Source of the DNA: JAJFUB01 sp964622325
GTDB taxonomy: Bacteria; Armatimonadota; Zipacnadia; Zipacnadales; UBA11051
Direction: 5' to 3'
Assembly (NCBI GenBank): GCA_964622325.1
Contig: CAZUOJ010000041.1
Span: forward strand, 1-29,609
Length of the DNA stretch: 29,609 nucleotides
Shown: positions 1-8,234 of the stretch, in pieces
Layout: every line of letters begins with the position of its first letter
Position numbering within the stretch: position 1 is the stretch's first letter
Notes under the pieces: generated by a model
The model's database searches: none
Told to the model about the DNA's origin: nothing
The model's input: the letters and a program-made list of their open reading frames with translations, nothing else
Translations under genes and position numbers: made by a program

Positions 1-1699
1 ATTTAAACACAAGCAATGATTCCTGGCCGCTCCAATCCGAACGCGCCGAAACAATTCCCAAATCGGCAAAATGGCGCAGCGTAGGCAAATCCGAAGGAGG
101 CCGCGCCTCTAAATGAGGATCGCGCCAGAGCAGATTCAGCCACGGCGCGCCGCCGGCGGCAATATTGGCGGCGAAAATTTCATTAGCCAGCCATTGCGCA
201 TAGGGATTTTGGAAGCGACGCGCCAGCTCCCTGAGCAAATAATCAGGCCCGTACCAATTATAACGCGGGCAATCGGCAATATCCACAATGCAATTCCGCC
301 GCGTCCAGGCTTGCCGCGGCAACTGCAAATATAAGGCATAATAGGCAGTGTGGCGCCACCACTCATAATGATATAAATCTCGCTCCAGCAAATCCTTGGC
401 CAGTGCCATAAATTTGAGCATATATTCCACGCCATATTGCCAGTAGCCTACGCCCTCATGGCTGGCCCCGTCAGGCCCCAGATATTCCATTGTCCGTGAG
501 AATTTGTCCAGAGCAAAGCCAATCCAGCGCCGCGCCGCGGGAATCTCGTCATACAGAGCCAGCCCCGCCACCGCTAATCCCGCTGCGTTCACCCATAAAT
601 GATTTTGCAAATATGCCCCATGCCACCATATTTCTCTTGCCGCTGCTGCCTCAAACATGCGGGCTGCTCGTTTCTGTATTGTTTCGCGGATTGTCTGGCG
701 CGCTTGCGCCGATAAGGCGCCATAGCACCAATCATAAACAATTCCCAGCCCAACGAGCTGATGCCCAGCTGCCAGATCCATCCCATCAATCCGGCCCAGC
801 CCCCATGTGGGATAGCCGCAGGAGGCTAGAGCCCACGCCTGGGCGCTTTCCAGATAACGCTTGTCCTGCGTGATGAGCCAGGCCAGGGCTAATGTGGGCA
901 TCGCATTGCCCACTTCACGCTGCCAGAGCTGCTCCTCGCCGCTATACGAATCGCGTTCCCTGTAGGCAGGCGGGCCGCACTGGACATATCTGTCAGCCAG
1001 CGCCTGCAGCCTGTGCCATTGCGCCGCATGTGTTGTCTGGCTGGCCTGGCGCAATTGTTCGATTTGTTCCGCCTGCAAATACAGGCGCGGATGTTTGCCT
1101 GTATATTTTTGCAGTGGCGCCGGCAATGGCTCCAATTCATATTGCTTAAAAACTGTTAGCTCGTTAATCGGCTCCACAAGCACTTCATCGATATACATAT
1201 CAATGCTCATGGGCGTATTGCCGCCCTTTTCCACTGCTAGCCAGAAGCTGCCCACGCCCGCAGGCGCCCGAAATTCCGTTTCCAGCTTCTGCCATTCGCC
1301 GAGCCTGTTGACATCGTAAGCCGGCGTTGTGACGCGTCCCAATGTGCCTTGTCCGTTCGCAGGAACGAATTCACATTTCACAGCGGGCGCCTGCGTCTCC
1401 GCCGCCATTTTCGTCACGCGCATAAACACAGAGAGCCGATAGGCTTGTCCCGCTTGCATCGGCTGACTCTCGGAGAGAGCATAATTCCAATTGCTCTCCT
1501 CTGTGCCTGTAATATGCAGGGCGCGGCGGCCATGAGGCGTTTGGCTTTCTTCGCTCAGTTCCAATTTCACGCCCGCAGATCGGGGCCGCCATGTGAGATT
1601 TTCTCCTTCAAAATCCCATTTTATTTGGGCCTCCACTCCGCTCAACAATAATAAACACATCCCTCCCCAAATGCCGAAATACAATCGGCTTTTTAACAT
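1..1699 (-). CDS. Heparinase II/III-like polysaccharide lyase, secreted (3' end cut off by window)
   Basis: An open frame runs on the minus strand from ATG at 1699 off the left edge, giving 566 residues so far. GGAGG ends 10 bases before the ATG. Residues 1-24 are a signal peptide (hydrophobic LLLLSGVEA). Residues 25-178 look like a CBM4/9-type beta-sandwich. A short HPRLYLQAEQIEQLR segment near 203 is the usual entry into the heparinase II/DUF4962 alpha/alpha toroid. NHLWVN (366-371) and the GASHEGVGYW block (411-420) match the conserved catalytic region of that fold; H367 and Y419 are my candidates for catalytic residues. Members cleave uronic-acid polysaccharides (heparin/heparan, alginate and others) by beta-elimination outside the cytoplasm. 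The substrate cannot be told. The second beta-sheet domain lies beyond the window. The secreted DUF4838 protein at 4009-6972 suggests a shared glycan-degrading role. Confidence 0.85.
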   Translation of the reverse strand, partial: MLKSRLYFGIWGGMCLLLLSGVEAQIKWDFEGENLTWRPRSAGVKLELSEESQTPHGRRALHITGTEESNWNYALSESQPMQAGQAYRLSVFMRVTKMAAETQAPAVKCEFVPANGQGTLGRVTTPAYDVNRLGEWQKLETEFRAPAGVGSFWLAVEKGGNTPMSIDMYIDEVLVEPINELTVFKQYELEPLPAPLQKYTGKHPRLYLQAEQIEQLRQASQTTHAAQWHRLQALADRYVQCGPPAYRERDSYSGEEQLWQREVGNAMPTLALAWLITQDKRYLESAQAWALASCGYPTWGLGRIDGMDLAAGHQLVGLGIVYDWCYGALSAQARQTIRETIQKRAARMFEAAAAREIWWHGAYLQNHLWVNAAGLAVAGLALYDEIPAARRWIGFALDKFSRTMEYLGPDGASHEGVGYWQYGVEYMLKFMALAKDLLERDLYHYEWWRHTAYYALYLQLPRQAWTRRNCIVDIADCPRYNWYGPDYLLRELARRFQNPYAQWLANEIFAANIAAGGAPWLNLLWRDPHLEARPPSDLPTLRHFADLGIVSARSDWSGQESLLVFK

Positions 1700-1715
1700 T
1701 GCCCTCAGGCCTCCC

Positions 1716-1735
1716 GTGTGTTTCCCTAAACACGC
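1716..1735 (-). promoter_or_regulatory. Small hairpin just upstream of the lyase ribosome binding site
   Basis: GTGTTT (1718-1723) and AAACAC (1728-1733) form a six-base-pair stem with a CCCT loop, extended by one wobble pair and one GC pair. It lies directly 5' of the GGAGG of the heparinase-like gene in the transcript. It could affect translation or mRNA stability, but no U-tract follows and it may be chance. Confidence 0.25.
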
Positions 1736-1900
1736 CATTTAGCCTCTTCGCGGGGAGCTATATTTATTTACGCTGACAATATTGACTGCTCTGGCTTTCT
1801 GTCGCCTGTGACTGCCCCATGCAACAAAGAATAGAAATTTTTCACATATTCGCTTTTGGGCAGATGCATTCCTGTATTCCGCAGCCGTGAGCGGCAAATC

Positions 1901-2413
1901 TCAGAGCTTCCGATAATATGTCACATAAGGCAGACAGCGATTAAAGCCTGCAGCCTCATAAGCACGGCGGGCAGGCGTATGAGCCTCGTCCAGCCCTGTT
2001 GTCACCCGTACATATTCCATCCCCTGTTTTTTCAATTCGGCAAAAATATATTCGTATTGTTGACGGCCGAGGCCCTGCCCCTGAAAATCCGGATGCACGG
2101 CGTTATTGCCGATTTCCCCGATTTTCTTTTCCGCATCCGCCACAAAAAATGTCGCAAAAGCCACAACGCGCCCCTCACATTCTGTGACAATCATGCCTTG
2201 CGGATTCCGCGCAAAAGCCTGCCTGATTTCCTCTGCCTTGCTTTCTTCAGGATGGGGGCGCAGGCGCTGCATTAAATCTTCTCCCAGACGACGGCGAAAT
2301 TCCGCAAAAATGGGGCGCCAGGCTAATCGGGCAATTTCACAGACAACAGGAATATCTTCCTCGCGTGCAGGCCGTATCCTGAACAAACTATTTATCGCCT
2401 CCCTTTCGTTCAT
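1901..2413 (-). CDS. GNAT family N-acetyltransferase
   Basis: A GCN5-related acetyltransferase of about 170 residues, transferring an acetyl group from acetyl-CoA to an unknown amine. The acetyl-CoA-binding motif is VHPDFQGQGLG, followed by a helix and an ARRAYEAAGF segment that is typical of the domain's end. The frame stays open upstream to an ATG at 2461. That ATG sits inside the terminator hairpin of the phosphofructokinase gene, so I reject it. ATG at 2413 is the next start but has a poor ribosome site. A TTG at 2386 lies 11 bases after GGGAGG and directly before the domain (FRIRPAREED), so it may be the true start. The neighbours do not reveal the substrate. Confidence 0.85.
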   Translation of the reverse strand: MNEREAINSLFRIRPAREEDIPVVCEIARLAWRPIFAEFRRRLGEDLMQRLRPHPEESKAEEIRQAFARNPQGMIVTECEGRVVAFATFFVADAEKKIGEIGNNAVHPDFQGQGLGRQQYEYIFAELKKQGMEYVRVTTGLDEAHTPARRAYEAAGFNRCLPYVTYYRKL

Positions 2414-2444
2414 TTGCTGTTTGTGCGGACATACGAATAGATAA

Positions 2445-2480
2445 CAAAAAGGCCTCCTCACAGTTGAGAAGGCCTTTTTG
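2445..2480 (-). terminator. Rho-independent terminator of the phosphofructokinase gene
   Basis: CAAAAAGGCC (2445-2454) pairs perfectly with GGCCTTTTTG (2471-2480), and an inner CTCA/TGAG stem closes a CAGT loop. Read on the minus strand, the right arm ends in GGCC followed by five T. It begins 29 bases after the phosphofructokinase stop. The A/T arms make it symmetric, so it could also work on the plus strand. Confidence 0.85.
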
Positions 2481-2508
2481 TAGCTGCATTTGTCACTTTC
2501 TCCGGATG

Positions 2509-3747
2509 TTATTTCTTTTCGCGCTTGTATTCGCCCAATTTTTTCTCAATCCAATTCTTCTTGAACACAGGATAAGCGGGGATCTCCATGCTCACTGCCG
2601 CGGGCGTTGTGCCCAAAAGAGGCCGCACATACGCCAGAAATTCCTCTGTGACGCCATTGCGTTCCTCGTTAATCATGCTGAGCGGCACTAGCTTTGTCTT
2701 ATCCGCCACATTCATTAACGCCGTTGTTCCGATTTCCCATTCATAGGGATCATTGCTCTTGCGGACAATTGTTGTCATCAAATCCGTCTCGCCTGCCACG
2801 GCACGCGCCACGGCCTCATAGCCCGCCCGATAGGCCTGTTCGTTATCCACATCGCTCATACAATACGCAAAGCAGCGCTGCAGATTGCCCAGCCGATCCG
2901 TACGGACGCGCACCCCAAGCGTCTCCTCCACCATATTGCCTAGCGCTTGCGCTACGCCGCCCAAGCGCGCATGGCCAAATTCGTCCACTTTTTGCGATGT
3001 CGTCGCTAGTTCACTCTCCGCAAACTTAAAGCCTTCGGATACGGCAATCACGAGATACCCGTATTTTTTGTAATAGGCTTCGCAATCCGCCAGGAATTTG
3101 TCTGGATCCACTTTTACTTCCGGCAGATACACGAGATGAGGCGCCATCCATTCCTCCTTGCGTCCGACAGCCGTGGCGCCTGTCAGCCAGCCCGCATAGC
3201 GCCCCATCACTTCTACAATCTCAATTTCCCCAAATGCCATCGCATCGCGAGCCGCAAATTGCACGGCTGCAGCCGCAAAGCGCGCCGCACTCCCATAGCC
3301 AGGACAATTATCCGTTTCCACGAGATCGTTATCAATCGTCTTGGGAATGCCAATCACGCGCATCTCCCAATCTGATTGCTTGGCCAGTTCTGAAATCTGA
3401 TGGCATGTCAGCTGGCTGTCATTGCCACCGTTATAAAAGAAATAGCGGATATTGTGCGCTTTGAAGACTTCCATACAGCGCGCCACATCGGCTTCTGTAA
3501 CTTTAATCCGGCATGTTCCCAGCGCCGCGGACGGGACATAACGCATGGCGTTGACAACATCGTCCTCTTCCTCAAACAAATCAAAAAGCTGTTCATTCAG
3601 CACGCCCGAAACGCCATGCGCCGCGCCATAAAAATGCTCAATGACGCCGCTTTCTTTAGCCGCATGAATGGCGCCCACAAGGCTCGCATTGATGACGATG
3701 CTGGGGCCGCCTGACTGGCCAATGCACGCATTGCCTTTGAGGGACAT
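2509..3747 (-). CDS. 6-phosphofructokinase, PPi-dependent type
   Basis: A 412-residue PfkA-superfamily enzyme converting fructose 6-phosphate to fructose 1,6-bisphosphate. The GGNDS motif (107-111) has Asp where ATP enzymes have the second Gly of GGDGS. PKTIDND (135-141) has Lys where ATP enzymes have Gly. Both changes are the established marks of pyrophosphate-using members, so the phosphoryl donor is probably PPi and the step reversible. MGRYAGWL is the substrate-binding signature. Start: GGGAGG at 3757-3762 lies 9 bases before ATG 3747, but only 3 bases before a GTG at 3753, and an ATG at 3755 is followed at once by a stop. The gene has its own promoter and terminator, so it is probably monocistronic. 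The length fits the family. Confidence 0.92.
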   Translation of the reverse strand: MSLKGNACIGQSGGPSIVINASLVGAIHAAKESGVIEHFYGAAHGVSGVLNEQLFDLFEEEDDVVNAMRYVPSAALGTCRIKVTEADVARCMEVFKAHNIRYFFYNGGNDSQLTCHQISELAKQSDWEMRVIGIPKTIDNDLVETDNCPGYGSAARFAAAAVQFAARDAMAFGEIEIVEVMGRYAGWLTGATAVGRKEEWMAPHLVYLPEVKVDPDKFLADCEAYYKKYGYLVIAVSEGFKFAESELATTSQKVDEFGHARLGGVAQALGNMVEETLGVRVRTDRLGNLQRCFAYCMSDVDNEQAYRAGYEAVARAVAGETDLMTTIVRKSNDPYEWEIGTTALMNVADKTKLVPLSMINEERNGVTEEFLAYVRPLLGTTPAAVSMEIPAYPVFKKNWIEKKLGEYKREKK

Positions 3748-3830
3748 TGTCACATTCCTCCCTGATATTTTAATCTTAAAGGAGAATCCACGGGACTAAG
3801 TGCCTTTTCTGATGAGCTTCTCCATTCAGC

Positions 3831-3859
3831 ATATTATTATACTCTTTGCCCGCCGTCAA
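3831..3859 (-). promoter_or_regulatory. Sigma70-type promoter of the phosphofructokinase gene
   Basis: On the minus strand TTGACG (3859-3854) is separated by 17 bases from TAATAT (3836-3831). That is five of six and four of six matches to the -35 and -10 consensus at ideal spacing. It predicts an untranslated leader of about 75 bases before ATG 3747. A perfect TATAAT overlaps it, but only 12 bases from the -35. Confidence 0.6.
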
Positions 3860-4008
3860 GCTGTCCGCGCCGCAAAAAATAAATGCCCTTGGATAATGTC
3901 GACAATTTCTTGCTGATTTGCACACGAGGGATTTCTCCCAGGGCGCTTTTCGGCCCTTACTTTTTCCTTTGGGCTTGCCTCAGCATGCAAATGTGTTTAG
4001 CCGGGATA

Positions 4009-6972
4009 CTAAGGAGATAACACAAATTCAGCCAAACGGCTCGTATCATGAAATCCGGCCGCAAAGGACGGCGTCCAGGCCAGAAGCTCCGGCCCTGCCG
4101 GGCGATGCCGATAGAAATTGGCATAAAATTTGCCTCCAGCAGCGAGCCCTGGCAAAAGCTTTTCTAACGGCAAAGCCAGCCGTACGCGCCATTGTGTGGC
4201 CTGGCTTGTATCCGTCTCCACAATGGCGCCGCTTTGCCATTCAGCTTCCTCTGTCTGCCAGGCTTGTGTGAAAATGTGGCCATTTGGAGCTACGCAAAGC
4301 TGCCGATACCATGTATTGCGTGCAGGGGCAAAGAACAGCTCAAAATCATCGCCTCCCCAAACATTCTCGCTGCTGACAAGCTCTTGGGGCCGGATATAAT
4401 CCACAAACTCCACATACAAAAAGCGTCCATCGTGGGCAATTTTCGTCTGTATCCGGCGCGGGCTGGGATCGCCAGACAAACTGCCCCAGCCGTTTAAATC
4501 CGCTGCTTGCTCCCAGGAGACATCGGCAAGCTTGCCTCCTGCTTCCGGGGTCCGCGGCACATGAACAAGCGGCGGCGGGATTTGACGGATTTGTTTGTGC
4601 CGATCTGCTTTTTGGCGCCCTTCCACAAGCGGCTGCCAGATGCCCAGCTCCCACAGCCGGACGCGCTCCTTCTCTACAGGCGTTTGGGCCGCGGCTTTCG
4701 CCTGTTCCATCAGCTGGCCTAATTCCGCCATGCGCTCTGGCGTTCCCAGCCATTCCCAAACAATTTCTTCTGTTTGATGCTGATGGCCAGGGGATTTTTG
4801 TATCTCGGGCGGATAATATTTCGGATTTGTAAAAATGTCTTCTATACGATTATAGAGCGCCTTCATTGGCGGTGCCGCGTGGCCATAATAAAGCGTAAAA
4901 AATTCGTCAATAAGCTTGTTGCCATCCAATGTGGGATCATCAGCTAACTTGAATGTCACATAAAATTCAAGCTGATCCATCAAATAGGTGGCGCCCATTT
5001 CGCTGGAATTTTCCAAGAACAGCCCACAAATGCCCGCCTGATGGAAAAGCCGCATTTGCTGCACGCACTGATGAGCGAAAAATCCCGGCCAATATGCAAA
5101 ATTGCCGTATTTGGCATTAAACGCCGGAAAGCAATAATAAAGCCACAGATACACAGGCCGATCCCGCCGTCGTGTCCATTCGCGTAGCACGCGCCTGTCG
5201 TTGGCTTCCATAGAAGGGCACCACCAATTCCGTGTGTGCAGACACAATTGCACGGCGACATTCTTTTCAGGCTTCACTTTTACAGGATAATAGGCGTATG
5301 TGGAATACGCCAGTTGGCCCAGCCATTTATGCGGATGCGTTTTGGCTATTTCCCGCGCCACTTTGTTTGTAAAATTCCAGATGTAATCGCTCGCATAGCC
5401 ATTGTTGAACTGAGGATTATCTTTTTCCGCGGGATTCAATTCCGCCTGGCAACGCGGACATTTGCACCAGCTAGAATTATCCATTGGCACAAGCCCAAAA
5501 ATATCGCCGCTTGCGGCAGCGCCTGGCGGAATGCCCTTGCCCTCAAAATAATTTCGTGCATCCTGCACGACTTGGGCAATAAAATCCGGATTCGTGTAAC
5601 ACATTTGCGGCGGCTGGCCTGGATAGCCCTGCGCAAACCACTCAGGATGTTTCTGTAAGAATCGTTCGTAATAGCCATAAAAAGAATGATTAAGCGTCAT
5701 TGGCTCGCCGCCCAGTCGCATCCGCAGCTTCCAGATATGATTATCCCGCGCGGGCACAGGATCTTGCGGCGTGGGCATATATAATTGCGCTCCGGCAATA
5801 CAGCGATATTTCATCGCGGGGCGCCGCTTCAGATCAGCTCCGCGCACCCGCAATGTTTTTGTTTGCGGACACACAAGCCCAATTTCGCCCGGCGCATACC
5901 AGCGCACACGACAATAGCGTTCCAGAAAATCATACACTGCATACAGTGTCCCATTGCTTTGAAATAGCGCCGGCGGCGCATATTGAAATTCTCCGCGCCC
6001 CGCTGCATTTGTCGCCAGCTTGCCTGGCTCCTCCATATGCATCAATACAAGCGTGTTTTTATCGGGACGATAGGGGCCTCCCTCTGCACCCGCAGAGGGC
6101 GTGCGGATGTCATTTGTAAGCCGCACTTCATCGATTATGCCAATGAAACAATTGCCCGCAATCACGCCGTCCACAAAGCTGAAGGCGCCAATGCCTAAAT
6201 AAGTCCCGCGACAGTGTGTTTTTACATAATCCGTCTGGCCCACGCTCACGCCATCAATAAAAAGCTCCATCTTGCCGGCGCGGGCATCATGTGTGGCAAC
6301 TACATGATGCCAGCCTTCGGCAAGCTCTCCTGAACGCACCGCATGGCCCTTTTGTCCATCATATGTTGTGTAAGAAATGCAGCTGCTTTGCGCATCTCGC
6401 TGGATAATGTGATATGTCCAGGGATTGCCACTGTCCAGACGTAAAATTGTTCCATGTTTTTCCGGCTTGGCCGCAGGCATCCAGATCCAGGCTTCCATTG
6501 TGCCAATTTCATCGTCAAAATCAAAATGGCTGACTTCAATAAGCTGCCCGCCCGAAAATTCCTGAGCCTTGCCAAATTTCCCGGGCACTGTTTTAGGAGT
6601 CGTCGCTCCCGATTGGGCGTTATCATCTCTTCCCATCAGCACAAGGGCGTTAGGGAAAAAGCGTATACAATATTCTTGTTTTTGAAATTGTGTCATGCGC
6701 AAGCCTAGGCGTTTTGTCGCCTCGCTTTCTCCCACATAGACGCGGGGCCCCTGTACGGGCACATTATCCGCCACAACAGGCAGCAAAGCGCCCGTGATTT
6801 TGGCGATGTGATATTGCAATTCTGCCGCCGCAAAGCCAGCCGCTGGGCTGGGCTCTGCCGCCAACACAATTGTTGCCGCTGGATGGCCATCTTTTGTCAG
6901 CAAGAATTCTCCGGCAAAAGCTATAGCCCCCAGCCACGATGTTGCCACGAAGACAATCAGCTTGCCTGACAT
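4009..6972 (-). CDS. Secreted DUF4838 glycoside-hydrolase-like protein with inserted LamG and C-terminal CBM9-like domain
   Basis: A 987-residue multidomain protein. Residues 1-20 are a signal peptide ending AFA, so it is exported. Residues 22-118 are an alpha-glucuronidase-N-like domain (AAAELQYHIAKITGA, then RVYVGES). Residues about 127-318 are a LamG/concanavalin-like sandwich (GKFGKAQEF, WHHVVATHD, IDEVRLTND). At 341-362 the first domain resumes with GTLYAVYDFLE and VRWYAPGEIG. The DUF4838 core follows, with HPEWFA and a WCKCPRCQAELNP segment. About 805-987 is a CBM9-like module (DDFELFFAP). GGAGG lies 7 bases before ATG 6972. Such proteins occur in polysaccharide-degrading bacteria and are presumed glycosidases, but I know of no assigned reaction. 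The substrate is probably an acidic glycan, by analogy with alpha-glucuronidase and the nearby lyase (inference). Confidence 0.88.
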   Translation of the reverse strand: MSGKLIVFVATSWLGAIAFAGEFLLTKDGHPAATIVLAAEPSPAAGFAAAELQYHIAKITGALLPVVADNVPVQGPRVYVGESEATKRLGLRMTQFQKQEYCIRFFPNALVLMGRDDNAQSGATTPKTVPGKFGKAQEFSGGQLIEVSHFDFDDEIGTMEAWIWMPAAKPEKHGTILRLDSGNPWTYHIIQRDAQSSCISYTTYDGQKGHAVRSGELAEGWHHVVATHDARAGKMELFIDGVSVGQTDYVKTHCRGTYLGIGAFSFVDGVIAGNCFIGIIDEVRLTNDIRTPSAGAEGGPYRPDKNTLVLMHMEEPGKLATNAAGRGEFQYAPPALFQSNGTLYAVYDFLERYCRVRWYAPGEIGLVCPQTKTLRVRGADLKRRPAMKYRCIAGAQLYMPTPQDPVPARDNHIWKLRMRLGGEPMTLNHSFYGYYERFLQKHPEWFAQGYPGQPPQMCYTNPDFIAQVVQDARNYFEGKGIPPGAAASGDIFGLVPMDNSSWCKCPRCQAELNPAEKDNPQFNNGYASDYIWNFTNKVAREIAKTHPHKWLGQLAYSTYAYYPVKVKPEKNVAVQLCLHTRNWWCPSMEANDRRVLREWTRRRDRPVYLWLYYCFPAFNAKYGNFAYWPGFFAHQCVQQMRLFHQAGICGLFLENSSEMGATYLMDQLEFYVTFKLADDPTLDGNKLIDEFFTLYYGHAAPPMKALYNRIEDIFTNPKYYPPEIQKSPGHQHQTEEIVWEWLGTPERMAELGQLMEQAKAAAQTPVEKERVRLWELGIWQPLVEGRQKADRHKQIRQIPPPLVHVPRTPEAGGKLADVSWEQAADLNGWGSLSGDPSPRRIQTKIAHDGRFLYVEFVDYIRPQELVSSENVWGGDDFELFFAPARNTWYRQLCVAPNGHIFTQAWQTEEAEWQSGAIVETDTSQATQWRVRLALPLEKLLPGLAAGGKFYANFYRHRPAGPELLAWTPSFAAGFHDTSRLAEFVLSP

Positions 6973-7062
6973 TTTCCGTCCTCCATAAAAAGGCTGAACA
7001 AAACATATTGAGCTTTAAAATCCTCAGCTTTCCTGTATTTTGCCCCCTTATGACAAAAATCC

Positions 7063-7089
7063 TTGCGCAAAGCTGCCCGGAACTATAAT
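7063..7089 (+). promoter_or_regulatory. Possible promoter of the epimerase gene
   Basis: A perfect TATAAT (7084-7089) lies 15 bases after TTGCGC (7063-7068). The spacing is short. The predicted transcript would start just before the GGAGG at 7101, leaving a leader of about 20 bases. Confidence 0.4.
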
Positions 7090-7114
7090 CTCTATTCCCA
7101 GGAGGAAAATCAAT

Positions 7115-8089
7115 ATGTCTGAAGCAATTTCTCGCATTTTTATTACAGGCTGTGCTGGCTTTATCGGCTCCCATCTCGCCGAAGCCTTATTGCGCCAGGG
7201 CCGCCAGATTATCGGCCTGGACAATTTTGATCCGTATTATCCCCGTCTCCTTAAAGAAAGAAATTTAGCTGCGATTGAAAAAATTGCCGAATTTCCCTTT
7301 TTCGAAGGCGACATTCGGGATATTCAATTGCTGACGCAAATTTTGGCCGAACATCAGCCTGACGCTATTGTCCATATAGCAGCTCTAGCCGGCGTGCGCC
7401 CTTCTGTGGCCGCTCCGGATCGCTATATGGATGTAAATGTGACAGGCACAGCCCGTCTTTTAGAAGCCGCTCGGCAGGCGAATATCAAACGCATGATTTT
7501 TGCTTCTTCCTCCTCCGTATACGGAGGCGCCAATACATTGCCATTCAGCGAAGATCAGCCGATCGCCAGCCCGCTTTCGCCTTATGCCGCTTCGAAAATT
7601 GCCGGCGAAGCGCTCTGTCATACATATCATCATTTGTACGATATGCACACAATTATTCTGCGTTTTTTTACAGTATATGGGCCGCGACAACGTCCTGATT
7701 TGGCTATTCGCAAATTCACAGAATGTATTTTAGCTGGCCAGCCCATTCCTTTATTTGGCGATGGGACAAGCAGCCGTGACTATACATACATTGATGATAT
7801 TGTCCGGGGCATTATTGCTGCTTTAGACAGCCATTTATCCTGGGCGATTATCAATTTAGGCAGCCATCAGCCCGTGACTCTCAATCAGCTCGTGGAAACA
7901 TTGCAACGCCTTTTGGGCAAGCCAGCCGTAATAGAATATTTGCCCCCTCAACAAGGCGATATGCCACACACATATGCAGACATCCGGCGGGCACAGGAGC
8001 TATTGGGCTGGGCGCCGCAGATTTCCCTCGAAGAAGGCCTGCAGCGATTTGTAGAATGGCATATGCAAACACAAAACAAGGGGAATTAG
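7115..8089 (+). CDS. NAD-dependent sugar-nucleotide epimerase (UDP-glucuronate 4-epimerase-like)
   Basis: A 324-residue extended short-chain dehydrogenase that would epimerise a UDP-sugar in the cytoplasm through a 4-keto intermediate. The NAD-binding GCAGFIG is at 12-18. The catalytic set is SSSVYG (from 122) with Tyr147 and Lys151 in YAASK. The DNFDPYYPRLLKERNL stretch and RDYTYIDDIVRGI resemble UDP-glucuronate 4-epimerases more than GalE, but the exact sugar is inference. AGGAGG lies 9 bases before ATG 7115; the frame continues upstream to 7040 without a ribosome site, so I use 7115. It stands alone on this strand, divergent from the DUF4838 gene and convergent with the nitroreductase. Confidence 0.9.
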   Translation: MSEAISRIFITGCAGFIGSHLAEALLRQGRQIIGLDNFDPYYPRLLKERNLAAIEKIAEFPFFEGDIRDIQLLTQILAEHQPDAIVHIAALAGVRPSVAAPDRYMDVNVTGTARLLEAARQANIKRMIFASSSSVYGGANTLPFSEDQPIASPLSPYAASKIAGEALCHTYHHLYDMHTIILRFFTVYGPRQRPDLAIRKFTECILAGQPIPLFGDGTSSRDYTYIDDIVRGIIAALDSHLSWAIINLGSHQPVTLNQLVETLQRLLGKPAVIEYLPPQQGDMPHTYADIRRAQELLGWAPQISLEEGLQRFVEWHMQTQNKGN

Positions 8090-8116
8090 CCTTGCCATTT
8101 GTCTTATTTCTTGTTA

Positions 8117-8140
8117 AAGCCTGCCTTTCGGCTTATTTTT
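8117..8140 (+). terminator. Weak Rho-independent terminator after the epimerase
   Basis: AAGCC (8117-8121) pairs with GGCTT (8130-8134) around an eight-base loop, followed by ATTTTTAGTTTG. The stem is short. It lies 28 bases after the epimerase stop, between convergent genes. Confidence 0.45.
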
Positions 8141-8234
8141 AGTTTGTTCGAATGCCAGAGCAAAAGAGCCGTATTTTTCAATTTTGGGCTGTGTTCAATT
8201 GTCATATATTGAGATATCTTTTTTGTCCAACTGG

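Noticed and set aside
2414..2461. Upstream ATG extension of the GNAT gene to 2461
   Set aside because: These codons fall in the leader and the terminator hairpin of the preceding gene and add nothing that fits the GNAT domain.
8141..8165. TTCGAAT near 8145 resembling a tRNA T-loop
   Set aside because: The flanking bases do not pair as a T-arm, and no acceptor, D or anticodon arms can be built around it.
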